This document shows, piece after piece, positions 57,875 to 64,000 of a DNA stretch of 64,000 nt. The translations under genes and the position numbers were made by a program. The number at the start of each line of letters is the position of its first letter. Position 1 is the first letter of the stretch. Where the stretch lies: the NCBI GenBank assembly GCA_019637635.1, contig JAHBVI010000003.1, positions 54,223-118,222 on the forward strand. Direction: 5' to 3'. This DNA comes from Anaerolineae bacterium. Its GTDB lineage: Bacteria > Chloroflexota > Anaerolineae > Promineifilales > Promineifilaceae. A model generated the notes under the pieces. The model saw only the letters and a program-made list of their open reading frames with translations, ran no database searches and was not told where the DNA came from.

Positions 57875-57908
57875 TACGTAATCCGTAAATCGTAAAGCGT
57901 AATCCGAG

Positions 57909-57944
57909 AGAGACGGCCGTGCGGGGTACGGCCGTCTCTTTTTT
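57909..57944 (+). terminator. Terminator with ACGGCCGT stem arms
   Basis: AGAGACGGCCGT and ACGGCCGTCTCT form a 12-bp perfect stem with a 7-base loop and six T. It lies after aceA and is followed at once by GTTATAATGCC, a probable -10 for hicB. Confidence 0.85.
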
Positions 57945-57945
57945 G

Positions 57946-57952
57946 TTATAAT
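57946..57952 (+). promoter_or_regulatory. -10 of the hicB-like gene
   Basis: TTATAAT at 57946-57952, immediately after the terminator's T-run, 56 bases before the ATG. The same layout follows the second terminator (TTACAAT at 58270-58276). Confidence 0.55.
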
Positions 57953-58007
57953 GCCGCCCATTACGCTCAACAGCGTCTTAAAGCAAGCACAGCTAAAGGA
58001 GTAAAAC

Positions 58008-58220
58008 ATGGAGTACATGGTCGTCATTGAAAAAGGTGAAAACAGTTATGGCGCCTACGTGCCTGATTTGCCCGGCTGTGTGGCCGTTGGCGATACACGG
58101 GAGGAAGTCCTGGCGCTTATTCAAGAAGCCATCGTTTTGCACCTGGAATTGTTGCAGGAAGATGGATTACCCATTCCTCAGCCGCACTCGATGAGTGAGT
58201 ATGTAGCGGTGATGGCCTGA
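58008..58220 (+). CDS. Orphan HicB-like protein
   Basis: This 70-residue protein starts MEYMVVIEKGENSYGAYVPD with PDLPGCVAVG and a helix VLALIQEAIVLHLELLQE, the HicB core. No HicA-type gene is near. AAAGGAG precedes the ATG. It may be an antitoxin left without toxin, or a regulator. The gene lies between two copies of a terminator/-10 module. Confidence 0.8.
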   Translation: MEYMVVIEKGENSYGAYVPDLPGCVAVGDTREEVLALIQEAIVLHLELLQEDGLPIPQPHSMSEYVAVMA

Positions 58221-58232
58221 TGGTGGGTAGCT

Positions 58233-58268
58233 GAGACGGCCGTAACCCCTACGGCCGTCTCTTTTTTT
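58233..58268 (+). terminator. Second terminator with ACGGCCGT stem arms
   Basis: GAGACGGCCGT, loop AACCCCT, ACGGCCGTCTC and seven T. It lies 12 bases after the hicB-like stop; the layout copies 57909-57944. Confidence 0.85.
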
Positions 58269-58459
58269 GTTACAATGCTGCCAATCTGGCTGCAATAAAC
58301 GAGGCGTCTTCTTACCTTAACGTGGTTTCACCGGCATACGCAGACTCGTTACACAACAAATCCTATGAATAAATGGTTGGACGGACTTGACGGACAACGG
58401 CCGTGCGCCGAAATGATCCTCGTATTACACAACGGAGGCATGGCAAGGGCAAACGGCCG

Positions 58460-58540
58460 TCTAACTGTTCGATGAAGCTGACGAGATGAGCGGGATGGGG
58501 AGCGGCCGTGGGCTGTCGCGCTGCTTATCTCAACGTTAGC
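58460..58540. other. Candidate attC-like palindrome
   Basis: GTCTAAC on the left fits the attC R'' box RYYYAAC. On the right CTCAACGTTAG fits in part the R' box GTTRRRY. The inner arms CTAACTGTTCGATGAAGC and GCTTATCTCAACGTTAG pair with extra bases, as in attC sites. The right box departs from consensus in its last positions. No integrase gene is present, so this is a weak call. Confidence 0.25.
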
Positions 58541-58553
58541 GAGGATGCGTGCT

Positions 58554-59786
58554 TCAATCCGGGGCGAACAGGGAGGGATCAATGGTTCCGATGCCGGGGG
58601 CGTAGGCGAAGTAGTGGCTACGGCCGTAATCCCCCACCGGTGTCATCAGCAGCCGCGTCTCGTGGGCAATGCCGCCAAAGCCGCCGCCCAGGTACCAGAT
58701 AGCCGCCCCCTTCACCTGGGGATAGGCCGCATAGAGCCAGGACGCCCATTCGATGTGCTGCATGGCAATCTCCGGCGGCGGCACATGGTTATACTCCCAC
58801 CCCCACTCCGTGATCAGCACTGTGGGTCGGGGGATGCCGTAATTGTCACACACCTGGAACAACAACTGAAAACGCCCCACCAGATACGGGTACCAGCGGC
58901 CAATATCGTCCACTAAATAGCTGTATTCGTGCAGGGCAATGGCTAACCGGTCGGGGTGGTCCGCTGCCAGTTGCAAAACCTGGCGCATGGCGGGGTGCGC
59001 CCAGTGGTACGGCTCCGGCTCACCGCTCGACCAGCCAAAGGCGGCCCATTTATAACCGTCGGCCAGCGCCAACTGCGCCGTTTCCAGGGCAAATTCGGCC
59101 AGCCAGGGGGTGCGGTTCTTGTCTACCTCGTTCACCGTTTCAATCCACACCAGGCTGGGGTCTAGCTCTTGCGGCCAGACGGCCATATGCCGCGCCCAAT
59201 GCTCTTGCGCGGCCTCTTGCGGCGGCAGGTTGTAATTGGGGAGATCATAGTCCGGGCTGCTGCGGCGATAGATCAAAATGTGGGGTACGCCGCTCTGCTG
59301 CATCAATTGTTGGGCGTATACCAGCGGTTGGGCATTATCCACGCTCTTCACCACAAAGGGCACGCCGGCCGCATCCAGCGCCGCCATCCACTGCTGCAGC
59401 TCCGCGTTATAGTCTGAAAAGGCGGTGTGGAAACCAATTTTGTTGAAGGCCAGGTCTAGCCCTTGCGCCTGCAGGTCGGCGCGCACGGCCGTGAAATCAA
59501 TAGGCGGTGTGGCGGAATAGGGAATCGGTGGCGGCAGCGGCGGCGGCAAGGGGGGCGGCGGCGTAAACAGGAGCGGCAGGTAAATGGTGTGGGGAATGGT
59601 AACGGTCAATGGAAAGCGGTCAGTGATCAATGGCTCATAGTCCCCATTTGCGGCTAACCGATTGCCACTAACCAATAACTGATGACCACTCGCCGAAGCA
59701 GGCACGGCCAATAGAGCTTCTCGAAACGACAGAGCCAGCCAGCACAACAACCCGAAACTGCCCAACAGTACCAGGATTCGCCGCAT
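58554..59786 (-). CDS. Secreted glycosidase-like (clan-A TIM barrel) protein
   Basis: This 410-residue protein starts MRRILVLLGSFGLLCWLAL, a signal peptide, followed by a Pro-rich linker (PPPLPPPLPPP). The barrel has candidate acid residues in IETVNEVDKN and LITEWGWEY, the usual acid/base and nucleophile places of clan GH-A enzymes such as GH39. The linker also includes residues encoded by a repeat (59607-59690). The start at 59786 fits the signal peptide. The substrate cannot be told. Confidence 0.7.
   Translation of the reverse strand: MRRILVLLGSFGLLCWLALSFREALLAVPASASGHQLLVSGNRLAANGDYEPLITDRFPLTVTIPHTIYLPLLFTPPPPLPPPLPPPIPYSATPPIDFTAVRADLQAQGLDLAFNKIGFHTAFSDYNAELQQWMAALDAAGVPFVVKSVDNAQPLVYAQQLMQQSGVPHILIYRRSSPDYDLPNYNLPPQEAAQEHWARHMAVWPQELDPSLVWIETVNEVDKNRTPWLAEFALETAQLALADGYKWAAFGWSSGEPEPYHWAHPAMRQVLQLAADHPDRLAIALHEYSYLVDDIGRWYPYLVGRFQLLFQVCDNYGIPRPTVLITEWGWEYNHVPPPEIAMQHIEWASWLYAAYPQVKGAAIWYLGGGFGGIAHETRLLMTPVGDYGRSHYFAYAPGIGTIDPSLFAPD
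59607..59690. repeat. Repeat inside a coding region
   Basis: CAGTGATCAATGGCTCATAG and CACTAACCAATAACTGATGA are mirror-type arms; the piece lies in frame in the glycosidase-like gene between signal peptide and Pro-rich linker. Confidence 0.6.
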
Positions 59787-59830
59787 AATGGGAATGGTAG
59801 CAGAAATGGTTGGCCGTGCCAACGCCGGGT

Positions 59831-59893
59831 AGTGTCAGGCACAGGGCACAAAGCGGTTGCCTGCCTGATAGGTTTTACCCTGTGCCTGGCACT
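59831..59893. repeat. 63-bp inverted repeat, AGTGCCAGG family, copy 4
   Basis: AGTGTCAGGCACAGGG and CCCTGTGCCTGGCACT are the arms; the core is more divergent than in the other copies. Confidence 0.8.
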
Positions 59894-59947
59894 TCTTATC
59901 ATTGACAACTTTTCCTGAACCGCGTAGCCTTGTGCCGGACAGGAACC

Positions 59948-60550
59948 ATGAGTAAAGAAGACCCTATCTTGATAGACCCCACCGGGCGACGGCATGTACT
60001 TACCGGCACGGCCGTGATCATGGGTCGCGCTGTGGAAAACGATATTGTCATCAGCAGTACGCGCGTCTCGCGGGAACATGCGCGGGTGTCACGCCAGGGC
60101 TGGCGGGCGCTGTTGGAAGATTTAGGCAGCACCAACGGTACCTTCCTCAATGGCGAACGGATCAATGGCCCCATGCAACTGCGCGATGGCGACCAGATCA
60201 AGGTGGGCGACGTCGTCTTTACTTTCCGCGACCCGGAAGTGACCACCCAGGAGACGGCCGTGCCCGAACTGGAAGTGGACGCGGTCGCCGGCGTGGTGCG
60301 CGTCAATCGCCAACTGGTGACGCTGGCCCCCAAAGAGTTTGACCTGCTGGCCTACCTGTTTACCCGGCGCGGTGAAGTTTGTAGCAAGGATGACATTGGC
60401 ACGGCCGTATGGCCCGAATACCAGAGCGGCGTCTACGATTACCAGATTGAAAACCTGGTGCGCCGCCTGCGCACCCGCCTGGAAGCCGACCCCGCCGCCC
60501 CCCAACTGCTGCTCACCATTCGCGGCCGGGGCTACAAACTGATGAGTTGA
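59948..60550 (+). CDS. FHA-domain / winged-helix transcriptional regulator
   Basis: This 200-residue protein joins an N-terminal FHA domain (about 20-95: GRAVENDIVIS, VSREHARVS, LGSTNGTFLNGERI) to a C-terminal OmpR-type winged helix (LAPKEFDLLAYLF ... TIRGRGYKLM). FHA binds phosphothreonine, so the kinase encoded next would control it directly, in place of a receiver domain. AGGA precedes the ATG at 59948. Its target genes are not visible; the LiaF-like gene at 62444 or the kinase itself are possibilities. Confidence 0.85.
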   Translation: MSKEDPILIDPTGRRHVLTGTAVIMGRAVENDIVISSTRVSREHARVSRQGWRALLEDLGSTNGTFLNGERINGPMQLRDGDQIKVGDVVFTFRDPEVTTQETAVPELEVDAVAGVVRVNRQLVTLAPKEFDLLAYLFTRRGEVCSKDDIGTAVWPEYQSGVYDYQIENLVRRLRTRLEADPAAPQLLLTIRGRGYKLMS

Positions 60551-60607
60551 TAGCCGGTTGTTAGCTGGTGGTTAGGCGGGGGGGCGGGTACGGCCGTAGA
60601 ATACGGT

Positions 60608-60680
60608 GAGATTGGGGATTAGAGATTGGAGATTGACAATCTCTAATCTCCAATCTCCAATCTCCAATCTCTAATCACAA
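60608..60680. repeat. GATTGGAGATT-class inverted repeat
   Basis: GAGATTGGGGATTAGAGATT and AATCTCCAATCTCCAATCTC arms. It lies between the FHA regulator and the kinase. Confidence 0.8.
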
Positions 60681-60702
60681 CAATCAGCATGGACCACGCC
60701 CT

Positions 60703-62256
60703 ATGGCAGCCTCATCATTAGCAGGACAAACACTCGGCAAATATCACGTCTTAGAGCCGTTAGGCAGCGGCGGCATGGCCCGCGTCTATCGCGGCTACCA
60801 CCCGCAGCTTGACCGCTTCGTGGCCATCAAGGTGCTGCGCTCTGATCTGGTGGAAGATGAGGCGTTCTACGGCCGTTTCCGCCGCGAAGCTCAGGCCGTT
60901 GCCAATTTGCGCCACCCGCATATCATCCAGGTATTCGACTTTGATACCCAGGACGACATCCCCTACATGGTCATGGAATTGCTGGACGGTGACACCCTGC
61001 ATGCCCGGCTAAACGAGTACCGGGTGCGCGGCGAGACGATGCCGTATGGGGAAATGGCCCGCATCTTGCTCGATGTACTCGACGGGCTGGCCTACGCCCA
61101 CCAGGAGGGCATGATCCACCGGGACATCAAACCGGCCAACATCCTGCTCACCCGGCGCGGCCAGGTGGTGCTGGCCGATTTTGGCATCGCCCAGATAGTG
61201 GGCGGCACCCGCCACACCGTCTCCGGGGCGCTGCTGGGCACACTCAACTACATGGCCCCGGAACAAGGCTTGAAGGGCGTCAGCGATGCCCGCAGCGACC
61301 TTTATTCGCTGGGCGTGGTCTTTTACGAAATGCTCACCCGCCAGCCCCCTTATGACGCCGACACGCCGCTGGCGATCCTGATGAAACACGTCAACGACCC
61401 CCTGCCGCTGCCCCGCGACATTGAACCCACCATCCCCGCCCCCTTTGAGCGCATCGTCCTCAAGGCATTGGCAAAGTCGCCGGAAGACCGGTACCAAAAC
61501 GCCCCGGAAATGGCCGCCGCCCTGCGCCAGGCCACCGAAGAAGCGGCCATTTCCCTGCCAGAACGCATCTCGCTGCCCCTCTCCTTCACCACCCCAGACG
61601 CCCCCGCCGAATCCGTCGCCGTCTATTCGGGCACATCTCGCGCCGGGCTGAAGGCCGCGGCGTTTGCCGCTGCCGACACCATGGCTACGCAGGACGAGTC
61701 GTGGAGCGGGCAGCTTGCCCGGCTGAAGGAAAAAGAAGCAGAAGTAGTGGGCAATACGGCCGTTTCCCCCAACTCCCATACGGCCGTGCCCCTCGTTCCC
61801 ACCGCCCCCGCCACTCCCGTCACCGGTCGCCAGGTTGTTGCCGCCTTGTTTACCGCTTTTGCCATTTTTGTCACCGGCAACCTCATTCTGGTAATGCTGA
61901 TGGGGGCCGCCCGTGATATTTTTACGCGGGCTTGGCCGATAGAACTGTTGCTCATGGCCGCCGGGTTTGCCCACATCATGCACAAAACGCGCGTCATCTG
62001 GCTGCTCATCCCCACCGGTATTTTGATGGGCAATGGCTTTATGCTCATCTATTACAATCTGACCAATAACTGGTACCAATGGTCATACCTGTGGCCGCTG
62101 GAGATTTTCTTGATCATGGGCGTCATCTGGTACACCATCAACAAAGCCGCGCAGGGGCAAACCGAAATGTGGAGCCAAAACATAGGCAGCCGCCTGCGCC
62201 GCATTTGCCTCGTAACCACCTTCATCTTTACCCTCATGGCGATATTTGTGGATTAA
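60703..62256 (+). CDS. Membrane Ser/Thr protein kinase (PknB type)
   Basis: This 517-residue protein has a kinase domain at about 12-275: GSGGMARVYRG, VAIKVL with the Lys, HRDIKPANILL, DFG and APEQ. After a 100-residue linker come five membrane helices (first VVAALFTAFAIFVTGNLIL). No PASTA domain is present, so an outside ligand is not evident. The start at 60703 lacks a clear Shine-Dalgarno. The FHA regulator lies 150 bp upstream on the same strand and is the likely partner. Confidence 0.9.
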   Translation: MAASSLAGQTLGKYHVLEPLGSGGMARVYRGYHPQLDRFVAIKVLRSDLVEDEAFYGRFRREAQAVANLRHPHIIQVFDFDTQDDIPYMVMELLDGDTLHARLNEYRVRGETMPYGEMARILLDVLDGLAYAHQEGMIHRDIKPANILLTRRGQVVLADFGIAQIVGGTRHTVSGALLGTLNYMAPEQGLKGVSDARSDLYSLGVVFYEMLTRQPPYDADTPLAILMKHVNDPLPLPRDIEPTIPAPFERIVLKALAKSPEDRYQNAPEMAAALRQATEEAAISLPERISLPLSFTTPDAPAESVAVYSGTSRAGLKAAAFAAADTMATQDESWSGQLARLKEKEAEVVGNTAVSPNSHTAVPLVPTAPATPVTGRQVVAALFTAFAIFVTGNLILVMLMGAARDIFTRAWPIELLLMAAGFAHIMHKTRVIWLLIPTGILMGNGFMLIYYNLTNNWYQWSYLWPLEIFLIMGVIWYTINKAAQGQTEMWSQNIGSRLRRICLVTTFIFTLMAIFVD

Positions 62257-62292
62257 CACCTGGCAAGTCTGGCAGACCTGCCAGGTGTTTTG
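62256..62292 (+). terminator. Terminator of the kinase gene
   Basis: ACACCTGGCA and TGCCAGGTGT form a perfect 10-bp stem, followed by TTTTG. The hairpin begins at the stop codon. Confidence 0.7.
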
Positions 62293-62371
62293 TTAGCCAA
62301 TGGTTAGGTGGGGGATAGGCAACGGCCGTGTCCCATCCATTACCCTCTTCACAGCAATACAAATGAATTGA

Positions 62372-62430
62372 GATCAGAGATTAGAGATTGGAGATTGAAC
62401 AATCTCCAATCTCTAATCTCCAATCTCTAA
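62372..62430. repeat. GATTGGAGATT-class inverted repeat
   Basis: GATCAGAGATTAGAGATTGG and CAATCTCCAATCTCTAATCT arms; ends directly at the AGGAG of the next gene. Confidence 0.8.
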
Positions 62431-62443
62431 AGGAGTGAACGTG

Positions 62444-63160
62444 ATGGGTACGAGTAGACGAACAACAAATGTACTGGGCCTGGGGCTGATCCTGTTAGGT
62501 GGCCTGACGTTGTTAAACAACACCTTCTTCCGTTGGATTGGGTTTCGGGTGGAACTGTGGCCGCTGTGGATCACGGCCGTCGGCATGGCCTTCATCGCCG
62601 CCCCCTTTCTATTCGGCAATCCCCGCCGGTTGTCCCCCCTCTTTATTCCCGGTTTCCCCATTCTCATGGTCAGCCTGCTGCTGTTGTGGAATGGCGTCTT
62701 TTGGTGGGGCGCCTGGGCCACGTTCTGGCCGATGATCCTGCTGGCGCTGGCGTTTGGTTTTGCGGCTACGGCCGTCTTCATGCGCATCGTCTGGTTCCTC
62801 ATCCCGGCCATTAAAATTGGGGTACTGGGCCTGATCTTGCAGTTCACGGCCGTGACCGGCTGGTGGAGCGCCTGGGCGGTGTTATGGCCGGGGCTGCCGC
62901 TGAGTACCGGTCTGGCCTTGCTGGTGTGTGGTCATCTGGCCCAAAAACCGGGATTGGCCAAAGCCGGCAGCATCATCATCTTCCTGTCAGCGGGGCTGTT
63001 TGTGATGATGACCACTATACTCTCTGGCGGCGTCAGCCTGCTGGGCGCGCTGCTGCTCATTGGCGGCGGCAGCGTGATGGTACTGCGCGGGATGTTGTCG
63101 GGTAAACGGCCGTTGGCCCTGAAGGAAAAAGAGATTGAAGAGAAGTTGCCGATTATCTGA
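62444..63160 (+). CDS. LiaF-like / DUF5668 membrane protein
   Basis: This 238-residue protein starts MGTSRRTTNVLGLGLILLG with paired membrane helices of the DUF5668/LiaF type (LWPLWITAVGMAF, then WPMILLALAFGF), about seven in all. No C-terminal LiaF domain is present. AGGAG precedes the ATG at 62444 by eight bases. It lies behind the FHA-regulator/kinase pair and may be a member of that envelope pathway. Confidence 0.75.
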   Translation: MGTSRRTTNVLGLGLILLGGLTLLNNTFFRWIGFRVELWPLWITAVGMAFIAAPFLFGNPRRLSPLFIPGFPILMVSLLLLWNGVFWWGAWATFWPMILLALAFGFAATAVFMRIVWFLIPAIKIGVLGLILQFTAVTGWWSAWAVLWPGLPLSTGLALLVCGHLAQKPGLAKAGSIIIFLSAGLFVMMTTILSGGVSLLGALLLIGGGSVMVLRGMLSGKRPLALKEKEIEEKLPII

Positions 63161-63164
63161 TGGT

Positions 63165-63204
63165 GGCAAGTGGCAGGTGGCAGGTGGCAAGTAACCTGCC
63201 ACTT
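63165..63204. repeat. Inverted repeat, GGCAAGTGGCAGG class
   Basis: GGCAAGTGGCAGGTGGCAGG and CCTGCCACTTGC arms, just after the stop. Confidence 0.7.
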
Positions 63205-63330
63205 GCATCCCCTCTATTCGACCACTTCGCTCAATTGTTGCCTGAATTCAGCGTGGCGCAATGGGCATTCGGCCGCTCAACTCTCGAAACGGGCTTAACT
63301 TAGTAACCGCCTAAAAATTTGTTCCAGCCA

Positions 63331-63363
63331 GAAGTTCAACTTCTTTAGAGAAGTTGAACTTCT
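63331..63363. repeat. Inverted repeat with GAAGTTCAACTTC arms
   Basis: GAAGTTCAACTTCTTTAGAG and its mirror GAAGTTGAACTTC. A partial match (GCCAGAAGTTCAACTTT) lies at about 6108. Confidence 0.75.
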
Positions 63364-63393
63364 CAAAGTGGGAGGTTGTTCCTAGACGCTCAC

Positions 63394-64000
63394 TTAATCT
63401 TGTGGAGCAGTGGGATTACAGGGCTGCGATTCCCAAGAGATATCGTCTATAAAGATAGACCCAATCCCCAGAACCTCCAGATTCTCTACTTGAGAAAGAG
63501 TATTCGTCACCAGCTCAAGCTCAAGTCTGGCCCGGTTAACGCTGGCTGAGGGCGGACAAATGAAACCGCTATCAAATTCTGTCCATGCCAAATGGGTTTG
63601 TACACTGATGTTTGCGAACCCATCTGATTGATACACATCATCCCCCACATACCATGTTAACCGACCAAAAACTTGCATAGACCCACTAACATCCTCTGGA
63701 ATTCCTTTCGCCCAGAGGCGAAAGCGATAAGCCTTGTCATCACTTACCTGAACGGGCGAACTGATCAAGAAAGCATCGCTTGTATGCGTATGTGTCTCAG
63801 CCCTTGCCTCGGCGCTGAACTGCCCGCTGTGCGTTTCAACAGTTGACGGTCGCCAGAGATTGGGACTGGGGGTGGGGTAAATAATCTCCCAGCAATAGAA
63901 CCCCGCTTCAAAGCCGCCATTGGTAAAATGGGGGCAATGGGTGAACAAATCCTGGCTGTTAATGAAAAAGTCGTCTATGTTGGCGCCGGGGTCGCCCAGG
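63394..64000 (-). CDS. Secreted carbohydrate-binding-like protein, partial
   Basis: The gene runs in from the right edge; the frame stays open from 64000 to the stop at 63394, about 201 codons. The visible part has NGGFEAGFYCWEI and IFIDDISWESQPC, the typical first and last strands of a CBM-like jelly-roll, and reads ANIDDFFINSQD upstream, so another domain precedes it. It resembles the secreted protein at 13888-14799. Its start lies outside the window. Confidence 0.6.
   Translation of the reverse strand, partial: LGDPGANIDDFFINSQDLFTHCPHFTNGGFEAGFYCWEIIYPTPSPNLWRPSTVETHSGQFSAEARAETHTHTSDAFLISSPVQVSDDKAYRFRLWAKGIPEDVSGSMQVFGRLTWYVGDDVYQSDGFANISVQTHLAWTEFDSGFICPPSASVNRARLELELVTNTLSQVENLEVLGIGSIFIDDISWESQPCNPTAPQD

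Larger units (their letters stand above)
58221..58553. other. Gene-free stretch after hicB
   Basis: These 333 bases contain a terminator (58233-58268), a -10-like TACAAT (58271-58276) and a candidate attC-like palindrome (58460-58540). No credible gene was found. Confidence 0.45.
943..63113. repeat. Dispersed palindromic octamer ACGGCCGT (about 130 copies)
   Basis: The exact octamer ACGGCCGT recurs about 130 times (hand count) from 943-950 to 63106-63113, in genes on both strands and in spacers. Mean spacing is near 490 bp. At about 57 % GC, one or two copies would be expected in 64 kb. Inside genes it leaves Thr-Ala-Val, x-Gly-Arg or x-Arg-Pro depending on frame. It also forms the stems of several terminators (27373, 57909, 58233). 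In kind it resembles HIP1 of cyanobacteria, with a different sequence. Confidence 0.95.

Noticed and set aside
58349..58582. Short minus-strand open frame in the spacer after hicB
   Set aside because: It overlaps the end of the glycosidase-like gene, has no ribosome site and the composition is unlike a protein.
61009..62079. Long open frame on the minus strand opposite the kinase (356 codons)
   Set aside because: The kinase on the plus strand has all catalytic motifs; the opposite frame is Gly-rich with no domain.
1..64000. tRNA, rRNA, riboswitch or transposase
   Set aside because: I looked for cloverleaf-like sequence, conserved rRNA stretches and DDE or serine-recombinase genes, and saw none that would stand. 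A covariance search was not possible.

Overview
The window looks like a chromosomal segment of a Chloroflexota bacterium, probably close to Anaerolineae (Promineifilum or Ardenticatena-like). The reasons are a BTAD/SARP-type regulator, a Gram-positive-like DnaB/DnaD/DnaC primosome set, lipoproteins and secreted proteins with Pro/Thr-rich linkers, many toxin-antitoxin pairs, and a very large number of short intergenic inverted repeats. GC is about 55-60 % by impression. The palindrome ACGGCCGT occurs about 130 times by hand count, where one or two would be expected by chance. No rRNA, tRNA, CRISPR array or transposase was seen. Affiliation is inferred from gene content only.

Layout. 1-4288 (minus): CcdA-like membrane protein, thioredoxin-like lipoprotein, rimO, a RodZ-like protein and ribosomal protein bL9. 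4726-7796 (plus): a SARP regulator and two unrecognised genes. 7801-11418 (minus): a small CxxC protein and a giant membrane protein interrupted in frame by three repeats. 11568-13198 (plus): pgeF and a DUF433/DUF5615 pair. 13215-14799 (minus): a PD-(D/E)XK-like protein and a secreted protein. 15122: a LysM protein. 15753-21091 (minus): DnaC-like tandem ATPase, DnaD-like protein, DnaB with an intein, and a bifunctional-nuclease-family protein. 21258-29368: a metalloprotease lipoprotein, a large surface protein, an NAD(P)-binding protein, a MarR/GbsR regulator with a clear promoter and operator, a yceI remnant, a BtrH-like protein and a ferritin-like protein. 29451-33882: a hybrid histidine kinase and a TIGR03960-type radical SAM protein.

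33939-35299 is an accessory patch: an orphan nuclease-like gene and hicAB between two related pieces of an XRE antitoxin gene. 35302-43834: a methyltransferase, an ABC exporter, small proteins, a double-VWA membrane protein and a histidine kinase whose H-box lacks histidine. 44069-48524 (minus): an AlbA_2/ATPase regulator, a BrnT/CopG pair and an XRE-NACHT-membrane protein. 48670-51951 (plus): a membrane-protein/PspA cluster and a secreted unknown. 52148-52971: a pspA tail remnant and a second DUF433/DUF5615 pair. 53052-57874: a RamB-like regulator divergent from aceB and aceA (glyoxylate shunt). 58008-63160: an orphan hicB between repeated terminator-promoter modules, a glycosidase-like protein, an FHA/winged-helix regulator, a membrane Ser/Thr kinase and a LiaF-like membrane protein. 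A partial secreted protein runs off the right edge.

The best candidates for undescribed biology are the genome-wide ACGGCCGT signal together with terminators built from it, the 63-64 bp inverted-repeat family, repeats spliced in frame into genes, the tandem DnaC-like loader next to an intein-containing DnaB, the FHA/winged-helix regulator paired with a kinase, and the XRE-NACHT-membrane protein.
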